A stretch of DNA of 6,181 nucleotides from Planctomycetaceae bacterium (lineage in GTDB: Bacteria > Planctomycetota > Planctomycetia > Pirellulales > UBA1268). A program made the translations under genes and the position numbers. The DNA lies in the NCBI GenBank assembly GCA_018694455.1, contig JABHNP010000205.1:1-6181 (forward strand), in the 5' to 3' direction. Below the pieces are notes generated by a model. That model saw only the letters and a program-made list of their open reading frames with translations, was not told the DNA's origin and did no database searches. This document shows, piece after piece, positions 1-4,469 of the stretch. Every line of letters begins with the position of its first letter. Positions within the stretch are counted from its first letter, which is position 1.

Positions 1-219
1 AATGCGGCAACGTTAAATTTTGCTCCGGTTACAGAACCTGCGGGCGATTTGCCAGGTGTCCCCTACACGTTCACGTTAGAAAAACTAAAACCGTTGACAA
101 ATTATAAATATCAGGTCAGCGTCAACGGTAAGTCGGACGCAACTCACGGTGGAACTTTTCAAACTGCTCCTATCGCGGGCAAGGCAAGCTCTGCTTTGTC
201 GATGGACGCAAGAAAGTAG
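1..219 (+). pseudogene. 3' part of a gene with a fibronectin-III-like domain, probably broken
   Basis: Frame 1 is open from the left edge to TAG at 217-219. It contains a beta-sandwich-like pattern: YTFTLEKLKPLTNY, then YQVSVNGK, then GGTFQTAP. The 'LkPlTnYkYqV...GtFqTaP' spacing is typical of fibronectin type III domains, including those at the N-terminus of PhoD-like and purple-acid-phosphatase-like enzymes. No catalytic domain follows in this frame. After TAP the frame runs only about 15 residues of unconvincing sequence. The coding signal then moves to frame 3 at about 183, next to a direct tandem GGCAA-GGCAA at 178-187. The simplest reading is that the true reading frame was broken by a 5-bp duplication. 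The start lies outside the window. It could instead be the natural C-terminus of an intact protein with a terminal FN3 domain. The domain call is moderate and the broken state is an inference. Confidence 0.42.
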
Positions 220-405
220 TGATCGCTGATTTCGCACAGCTGAAAAACAGAAGGCGAAAAGCGGGACTATCGCCCCAATGACATTGTGGTTGATCAGCAA
301 GGTGGTGCTTACGTCACTTTCACACCTCAAGGTAAAGTGGTTTATGTGACACTATCGAGCTGTGTCCACCAAAACAAGAAATGCAAGCAGCACGTTGATT
401 GCTAA
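183..405 (+). pseudogene. frameshifted SMP-30/gluconolactonase-like remnant
   Basis: Frame 3 from 183 reads GKLCFVDGRKKVVIADFAQLK. Frame 1 from 244 then reads KTEGEKRDYRPNDIVVDQQG followed by GAYVTFTPQGKVVYVT, up to TAA at 403-405. The RPNDIVVD-x-x-GG-x-Y-x-T-x-x-x-x-x-GKVVYVT pattern is the signature of SMP-30/gluconolactonase beta-propellers, usually written (S/R)PNDLVVD..GG.YFTD. The preceding VDGRKKVVIADF matches the strand just before it in that family. The frame changes at an A5 run (243-247), and removing one A joins the two halves perfectly. The propeller would need well over 100 further residues, but the frame ends about 14 residues after the last recognisable strand. Frame 2 at 388-418 gives TLIANRPA, which resembles the next propeller motif and hints at a third shift near 350. 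The family call rests on motifs only. Confidence 0.45.
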
Positions 406-417
406 CAGGCCGGCCTG
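406..417. repeat. 12-bp perfect palindrome CAGGCCGGCCTG
   Basis: The sequence equals its own reverse complement over 12 bases and has a GGCCGGCC core. It lies one base after the TAA that ends the SMP-30 remnant and about 60 bp before the next gene's start codon. It has no loop, so it is better viewed as a possible protein-binding site or the edge of a deletion than as an RNA hairpin. No T-run follows, which argues against a terminator. Confidence 0.35.
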
Positions 418-458
418 AAAAGCACTCACATGTGGCGTGAGATACGCCGCTGTAAACT

Positions 459-477
459 GTGGTCCTTAGGAGACCAC
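459..477 (+). promoter_or_regulatory. start-site hairpin with the Shine-Dalgarno sequence in its loop
   Basis: The arms GTGGTC (459-464) and GACCAC (472-477) are perfect reverse complements enclosing the 7-nt loop CTTAGGA. The 3' arm ends at the base before the ATG at 478. The Shine-Dalgarno core AGGAG (468-472) sits in the loop and first stem base, five bases from the ATG. This strong ribosome-binding site makes 478 the start rather than the upstream in-frame ATG at 430. A hairpin here could expose or hide the site and so tune translation. The structure is seen directly; its regulatory role is inferred. Confidence 0.45.
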
Positions 478-1329
478 ATGAACAAAAACTCAATCAAACA
501 GAAGAGATTCAAATTGAAAACCATAACCCTATGGTCCCTTGTTATTGCGTGCACGTGTGTAGCGACACTCTGCTTTGCCGATCTAGAGGCTGATGATTCA
601 ATTACGGTACGTGTTGCTTCTTACAATGTGGAGTTCGGCAGAAGCACAACCCCCGAACAAATTGGGGCGATGTTCAAACCATACAACTTGGACATCATTG
701 GATTCAATGAAGTTCCAGATGGCGACTGGACAGCTCGCGTCGGCAAGGTTCTGGGACTGGAACACAGCTATGTAGGCAAGATTTCATCTGCAAATCACAA
801 GGACAAATATAAATCGATTCTTAGCAGAACACCGTTAGAAGGTTCTCAAGAACACAAACTCACGGGCCGCGGCTGGAATCCCGCATCGGTTGTCAGAGCT
901 ACAACTAAGATTGATGGAGTTTCATTCGCATTTTACTCACTACATATCTGCAAGTCGAACGCAAATAATGGCCATGCGCACAGCCTTGCGACCAAGGTTC
1001 TACCTGAGGAGGCAACTGAGAGGGTTATTGTTGTTGGGGATTACAACAACAACATTGGCGACGCTGCCATAAAAACGATCGAGGAGGCAGGACTTAGAGC
1101 AACGTGGAACGATTTAAAGATCAATGTCGCAAAGGAGTTCACGTACAACGCCCAAAACCCAAAAAAGAATCTGGGGGTAATCGATCACATTTTATACAAT
1201 GTAGATTCTGGTGGTCGGGCAACAGACGGAGGCATTATCGAACTAGAAAAGCCTTTATCTGACCATAAACCCGTCTGGGCTGAGATAACAGTTCCTCGAA
1301 AAATCAAGGAACTGCAAGCCCTCCGCTAA
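478..1329 (+). CDS. secreted endonuclease/exonuclease/phosphatase (EEP) family protein
   Basis: This encodes a 283-residue exported hydrolase of the EEP superfamily (DNase I/exonuclease III/inositol-phosphatase/sphingomyelinase fold), which cleaves phosphodiester or phosphomonoester bonds using a divalent metal. A basic N-terminus (KQKRFKLK) and a hydrophobic core (residues 15-33) end at a likely signal peptidase site after LCFA (residue 34), so the protein should leave the cytoplasm. The catalytic set is complete: SYNVEFG with Asn50, FNEV with Glu78, SLHI with His156, GDYNNN with Asp188 and Asn190, IDHI with Asp236, and SDHKP with Asp262 and His263. The ATG at 478 is preferred over the in-frame ATG at 430 because AGGAG precedes it and the signal peptide then begins properly. 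The metallophosphoesterase gene follows 133 bp downstream in the same direction. The substrate (nucleic acid, phospholipid or sugar phosphate) cannot be read from the sequence. Family call sure; precise function unknown. Confidence 0.9.
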   Translation: MNKNSIKQKRFKLKTITLWSLVIACTCVATLCFADLEADDSITVRVASYNVEFGRSTTPEQIGAMFKPYNLDIIGFNEVPDGDWTARVGKVLGLEHSYVGKISSANHKDKYKSILSRTPLEGSQEHKLTGRGWNPASVVRATTKIDGVSFAFYSLHICKSNANNGHAHSLATKVLPEEATERVIVVGDYNNNIGDAAIKTIEEAGLRATWNDLKINVAKEFTYNAQNPKKNLGVIDHILYNVDSGGRATDGGIIELEKPLSDHKPVWAEITVPRKIKELQALR

Positions 1330-1462
1330 ACGAAACCTTCAAGACAATACACTGCATAGCGAGGCGTGATACCTTGCCCGTAAAGTCAGGCGTTAGTGAA
1401 AGTAAAACTATGATATCGTTGCGAGATCTATCGCTCAGCCATTGACTTCAAGAGGATACACT

Positions 1463-2422
1463 ATGCCAATTAGCCTTCCACCGATCACTCGTCGTCAGTT
1501 TGGAAAACGCTCGCTCACACTCGGAGCCATGGCTATGACGACATCTCCTGCATTGACGGCCGCGGACAGCGAATCTGTCAGGTTGGATCAAAACCGAGTT
1601 GCTCTACTCGCAGATACACATATCAGCGCTGATCCAAATCGTGTCTACCCAGGGACGAAGTGGCCTGGCTCGCCAGTAAGAGAAGGTGATCATGAAAGCG
1701 TACACATCGCAAATAGTCTTATCGAGGCAGCCAAGGGTGTCATCGAACTCAACCCTCGACCGGCTCACCTCATCGTCAACGGTGACTGTGCTCTCAGCAA
1801 TGGAAAAGAAGCCGAGTACAAGGAGTTCCTCAGACTTGTTGAGCCAATTCGTGCTGCGGGCATCACCGTTCATGTAACAATCGGCAATCACGACAATCGC
1901 AAAAACCTATGGAAACTGCTCCCATTTTTAAAGGAAGAGCAGTTTGGCATTCAGGCAGGTGTAGTCGAACTGCCGCACGCAAACCTCATCCTGCTGGATT
2001 CTGGAAAGGGAACATTGGGAGACAAACAGTTGCGTTGGCTCAGCAAAGAGCTCGACGAACGAACGGACCGACCGGCTATAATTTACGGTCACTTCAACCC
2101 GTACCCCAATCGTGGAATACGTCCTAACAAAGGAATGCATGATGGGCCATCTCTGCTGAATCTCCTCGCCAAACGAAAGCATGCACGAGCCTATATCTAC
2201 GGACACACGCACGAGTGGCAATATGATCGACGGGACCATCTCTGCCTCATCAACCAACCCGCAGTCAGTTATTATTTTGGAAAAGGCCATGCCCATGGAT
2301 GGGTCGATATGAGACTCACTGAAATGTCTGCTGAGCTGGAATTGCGATGCATCAACCCCAACCACAAACAGAACGGTGATCAGAAGCAGGTCACTTTGAA
2401 AGACCCGAAGGCACTAAGCTAA
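1463..2422 (+). CDS. Tat-exported calcineurin-like metallophosphoesterase
   Basis: This encodes a 319-residue binuclear-metal phosphoesterase of the calcineurin-like superfamily, expected to hydrolyse phosphomonoesters or diesters outside the cytoplasm. The metal-ligand motifs appear in order: DTH (residues 51-53), NGD (106-108), GNHD (141-144), GHFNPY with His210, and GHTH (247-250). The N-terminus carries a twin-arginine signal, TRRQFGKRS (residues 9-17), then a mild hydrophobic stretch and a cleavage site near LTAAD (31-35). Tat export suits an enzyme that folds and loads metal before secretion. ATG 1463 is chosen over TTG 1442 because GAGG (1452-1455) lies seven bases upstream and the Tat signal then begins near residue 9. 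The 133-bp gap after the EEP gene contains no clear terminator, so co-transcription is possible; a TATGAT at 1409-1414 without a good -35 leaves a separate promoter open. Family call firm; substrate not predictable. Confidence 0.88.
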   Translation: MPISLPPITRRQFGKRSLTLGAMAMTTSPALTAADSESVRLDQNRVALLADTHISADPNRVYPGTKWPGSPVREGDHESVHIANSLIEAAKGVIELNPRPAHLIVNGDCALSNGKEAEYKEFLRLVEPIRAAGITVHVTIGNHDNRKNLWKLLPFLKEEQFGIQAGVVELPHANLILLDSGKGTLGDKQLRWLSKELDERTDRPAIIYGHFNPYPNRGIRPNKGMHDGPSLLNLLAKRKHARAYIYGHTHEWQYDRRDHLCLINQPAVSYYFGKGHAHGWVDMRLTEMSAELELRCINPNHKQNGDQKQVTLKDPKALS

Positions 2423-2811
2423 ACAAGATCTCGCCAGAGTTGCTACCAAAAGACCGACCAACAAGCAATCAAATAGTTCCTGCGAAATTGCAATTCGATA
2501 CTGCTGCGTGCATTGCCCTATTTAACAAAAATGCAATCTGTACAGATTCATAAAACATGCACGCCCCGCCAAGTTAAAATCATTGGCTTGAGTGAATCCT
2601 AATAAAACAATCGCCGTTTTTGAAAACCCCCAAACTGCCCTGCACCGTTTCAGGGAAACATTTTTTATTGACAGACACCGGTAAAGCTACCCATTCCGAC
2701 AGCTTCTCATGTTTTCTAGCAAAAATAATGGTGAGTTAGATAATCTTTCAGCAAGTACGACATACTGTTTCTCAGTCCTCGTGCAAATTATTTTCTTTTG
2801 GGAATCAAATC
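2423..2811. other. 389-bp intergenic gap without a gene
   Basis: No open frame here has a plausible start, ribosome-binding site or recognisable protein motif on either strand. The stretch is richer in A+T than its neighbours. It contains a weak terminator-like hairpin (2638-2666) and a consensus-like TTGACA at 2668-2673, but no convincing -10 element at 16-18 bp from it. GATAAT at 2739-2744 resembles a -10 element but lacks a matching -35. A promoter for the downstream NTF2-like gene probably lies here, though I cannot place it. Confidence 0.6.
2638..2666 (+). terminator. weak Rho-independent terminator candidate
   Basis: The arms CCCTG (2638-2642) and CAGGG (2651-2655) pair around an 8-nt loop, and a T6 run follows at 2661-2666 after the spacer AAACA. 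The stem is short and the T-run is not immediately adjacent, so termination would be inefficient. It lies about 215 bp after the metallophosphoesterase stop codon, consistent with ending that transcript before the NTF2-like gene. Confidence 0.3.
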
Positions 2812-3291
2812 ATGCGATTTAAGGTCATCCACACAACCATCTTATGCATCACGATGCTCGCGAGTTTTTTTGACACAACCCATGCGGCAACTGGTGACAC
2901 TGCAGCAATTGAAACAGCAGTCGTCAAGTTTCATGACGCACTGAACGTCTTGTTCAAAGGCGATTCTAACCCCATGAAAACGTTGTGGTCACATGCAAAC
3001 GATACTACGTACATGGGCCCGATGGGAGATTTTGATACGGGCTGGAGTGCAATCAGTTCACTGTGGGACGAGCAGGCGACACTCAAACTTGGCGGCAAAG
3101 TCATCGCTGAGAATATTTATGTCGCCGCAAGTCCGTCTCTTGCCGTTGCGCATTATATGGAGCGTGGTTCGAACATCGTTGATGGAAAAGAGCAGAAAGT
3201 TTCTTTACGAACAACGACTACATTCCGTAAAGAAAAATGCCTTTGGAAGGTGATCGGGCATCACACTGACACCCTTCCATACCTTGAGTAA
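2812..3291 (+). CDS. exported SnoaL/DUF4440-like (NTF2-fold) protein
   Basis: This 159-residue protein has a signal peptide (basic MRFK, hydrophobic residues 8-20, cleavage after THA at residue 25) and one NTF2-like domain. Visible family features are an N-terminal helix (AIETAVVKFHDALN), the MKTLWSHANDTTYMGPMG segment around the pocket entrance, the GWSAISSLW helix, and C-terminal strands ending in LRTTTTFRKEKCLWKVIGHHTD. The TTxFRKxxxxWKVxxHH ending is characteristic of SnoaL_3/DUF4440 proteins. These range from ketosteroid-isomerase-like enzymes to non-catalytic ligand-binding domains, so no reaction can be assigned. GGGA at 2800-2803 lies eight bases before the ATG and is an acceptable ribosome-binding site. 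The gene stands alone after a long gap and converges with gluQ. Export of an NTF2-like domain suggests a periplasmic role, which is inference. Confidence 0.8.
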   Translation: MRFKVIHTTILCITMLASFFDTTHAATGDTAAIETAVVKFHDALNVLFKGDSNPMKTLWSHANDTTYMGPMGDFDTGWSAISSLWDEQATLKLGGKVIAENIYVAASPSLAVAHYMERGSNIVDGKEQKVSLRTTTTFRKEKCLWKVIGHHTDTLPYLE

Positions 3292-3300
3292 CAACACAGG

Positions 3301-3317
3301 GAACGCCGCTAGCGTTC
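3301..3317. terminator. perfect hairpin between convergent genes, possible bidirectional terminator
   Basis: GAACGC (3301-3306) and GCGTTC (3312-3317) are exact reverse complements around the 5-nt loop CGCTA. The element lies ten bases after the stop codon of the NTF2-like gene and 47 bases from the gluQ stop codon, in the 73-bp convergent gap. No strong T-run follows on either side; a TTTTA at 3339-3343 is some distance away. The position suits a shared terminator or RNA-end protector. The sequence also has the look of a short intergenic repeat, but only one copy is present here. Confidence 0.45.
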
Positions 3318-3364
3318 TGGCATTCTTCGACAGCCTGTTTTAGAAAGCTTTGTAAAAGAGTCGC

Positions 3365-4231
3365 TTACTTGTTCGGCCAAGGCAAATCGTGCTGACTTAT
3401 ACGGAGACCTTCTACGGAATTGTTACGTACTTTTTCAGGAGCAACTCCTTGCCTCCGCAATTCCCGTATGGTCATCCCGTGCAAGCGTTTTGCCAGTCGT
3501 TCTCCATTGCAATCAAGCACAAGATTCGTGTGAAAAAAATTTGGACTCTTCCAACCGAGTGCTTCATACAAAAGAAGTTGACGAGCTGTACTTGTCAAAA
3601 GGTCTTCCCCACGTACTACTTCATCAATTTTCATATAATGGTCATCTACTACAACAGCAAGCTCGTACGCAGCAAGACTATCTCGCCTCCAGATAATAAA
3701 GTCTCCAAAATCAACTCCTGCAATTCGTTTTACCAATCCAAAATTTTTATCCACAAATTCAATAGTCTTTCCATCTGGGACACGAAATCGCCAAGGTACG
3801 CATCCCGGGTGTTCTGGAACCACCCACTCATTTGGCCGATAGGCTGCAGGAAATACTGATTCTCCTTCGGCAGAGACATGCGGTGCAAAAGCAGCCGTAT
3901 CAATGTCTCGCCGAGACTGCGGGCTAGGATAAATCGACTTTTGCTGAGCTAGCTGTTGCCAAGCAAGTAAATAGAGATCGCTTCTTTGGCTTTGACAGTA
4001 AGGTCCAAAATCTCCCCCACAATTAGGGCCCTCGATCCATGAAATCCCAAGCCATCTCAGGTCCTCAATTGCAGCTGCGGTAAATTCCGGATTACATCGA
4101 GTAATGTCTAGGTCTTCCATTCGAAGAACCAACTTTCCGGCTGCACGCTCAGCAGCAATGCCAAACGTATAGGCGTGGCCAACATGCAAAAATCCGGTCG
4201 GTGTTGGGGCGAGACGGCCGCGTTGATTCAT
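3365..4231 (-). CDS. gluQ: glutamyl-Q tRNA(Asp) synthetase
   Basis: This encodes a 288-residue paralogue of the glutamyl-tRNA synthetase catalytic core. It activates glutamate with ATP and attaches it to queuosine at position 34 of tRNA(Asp), rather than to a tRNA 3' end. The class I Rossmann features are present: RLAPTPTGFLHVGHA with the HIGH-like HVGH (16-19), RMEDLD (37-42), DFIIWRRDSLAAYELAVVVD (177-196) with DH following, VRGEDLL (206-212), and a KMSKS-like RLAKR (245-249). No anticodon-binding domain follows, and the length suits GluQ-RS rather than GltX (about 470-500 residues). The usual zinc-site CxC is replaced by Pro102-Ser103-Pro104, so this is probably a zinc-less form. An in-frame TAA two codons upstream (4235-4237) fixes ATG 4229-4231 as the first possible start. 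No Shine-Dalgarno sequence is visible. It converges with the NTF2-like gene and diverges from the EF-G gene. Confidence 0.9.
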   Translation of the reverse strand: MNQRGRLAPTPTGFLHVGHAYTFGIAAERAAGKLVLRMEDLDITRCNPEFTAAAIEDLRWLGISWIEGPNCGGDFGPYCQSQRSDLYLLAWQQLAQQKSIYPSPQSRRDIDTAAFAPHVSAEGESVFPAAYRPNEWVVPEHPGCVPWRFRVPDGKTIEFVDKNFGLVKRIAGVDFGDFIIWRRDSLAAYELAVVVDDHYMKIDEVVRGEDLLTSTARQLLLYEALGWKSPNFFHTNLVLDCNGERLAKRLHGMTIRELRRQGVAPEKVRNNSVEGLRISQHDLPWPNK

Positions 4232-4330
4232 GCGTTAATTCTAGGGACAACGGGTCGTAATTCTTACAATCAACGGCTCGCGTAGGGGCGGCCTGTCACG
4301 TTTGAACATCGCCGGGTATAGTTTTGGGGG

Positions 4331-4355
4331 AACGGAATGCTAATATTCCGTTTTT
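4331..4355 (+). terminator. leader hairpin followed by a T-run, attenuator-like
   Basis: AACGGAAT (4331-4338) and ATTCCGTT (4345-4352) are perfect 8-bp reverse complements around the loop GCTAAT. The 3' arm runs into TTTTT (4351-4355). This is the form of an intrinsic terminator in the + direction, though the stem has only three G:C pairs. It sits 115-139 bp before the EF-G start codon with no upstream + strand gene in the window to terminate, so a role as leader element or operator is as likely. Structure seen; function inferred. Confidence 0.4.
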
Positions 4356-4362
4356 ACTGCTA

Positions 4363-4398
4363 GTAACTGTACTTCTATCTAAACAGTTACGGTACAGT
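4363..4398 (+). repeat. overlapping inverted repeats forming two mutually exclusive hairpins
   Basis: GTAACTGT (4363-4370) pairs perfectly with ACAGTTAC (4383-4390). ACTGTAC (4366-4372) also pairs perfectly with GTACAGT (4392-4398). The left arms share bases 4366-4370, so an RNA could form only one hairpin at a time. The same bases could alternatively be paired operator half-sites for a dimeric regulator acting on DNA. The element lies about 70-105 bp before the EF-G start codon. Confidence 0.4.
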
Positions 4399-4469
4399 AC
4401 ATCTGAAACGACTCGTAAAACCTACAACTCTTCCCTCGTAAAAGACCCTCTGAGGCAGAACCAATCCCA

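Larger units (their letters stand above)
4232..4469. promoter_or_regulatory. divergent intergenic region between gluQ and the EF-G gene
   Basis: This 238-bp region must contain promoters for both divergent genes. TATAGT at 4317-4322 is the best -10-like element toward the EF-G gene, but only a weak TGTCAC (4294-4299) lies at -35 spacing. TAGAAT, read on the - strand at 4243-4238, is a -10-like element close to the gluQ start and would give an almost leaderless message. Several perfect inverted repeats lie between 4331 and 4398. An 87-codon open frame starting at 4324 and running across the EF-G start in another frame has no protein character and is not a gene. Confidence 0.45.

Noticed and set aside
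85..330. 81-codon open frame on the - strand opposite the left-end debris
   Set aside because: The + strand frames give recognisable FN3-like and SMP-30-like segments; the antisense product shows only frame-shadow sequence.
183..405. Programmed ribosomal frameshifting linking the FN3-like and SMP-30-like frames
   Set aside because: Two shifts within about 70 bp, one of which needs a 5-bp displacement, fit mutation better than a recoding signal. No slippery heptamer with a downstream structure is evident.
430..477. ATG at 430 as the start of the EEP gene
   Set aside because: It would add 16 residues before the basic n-region of the signal peptide, and no ribosome-binding site precedes it. 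ATG 478 has AGGAG at proper spacing.
1928..2365. 145-codon open frame on the - strand inside the metallophosphoesterase gene
   Set aside because: The + strand frame carries GNHD and GHTH metal motifs and a Tat signal. The antisense frame shows no protein family features.
2668..2673. TTGACA as the -35 of a sigma-70 promoter
   Set aside because: No -10-like hexamer lies 16-18 bp downstream (the sequence there is CCATTC), so a full promoter cannot be supported.
3389..3859. 156-codon open frame on the + strand, antisense to gluQ
   Set aside because: It lies entirely inside the convincingly coded gluQ gene on the other strand, has no recognisable motif and has no ribosome-binding site.
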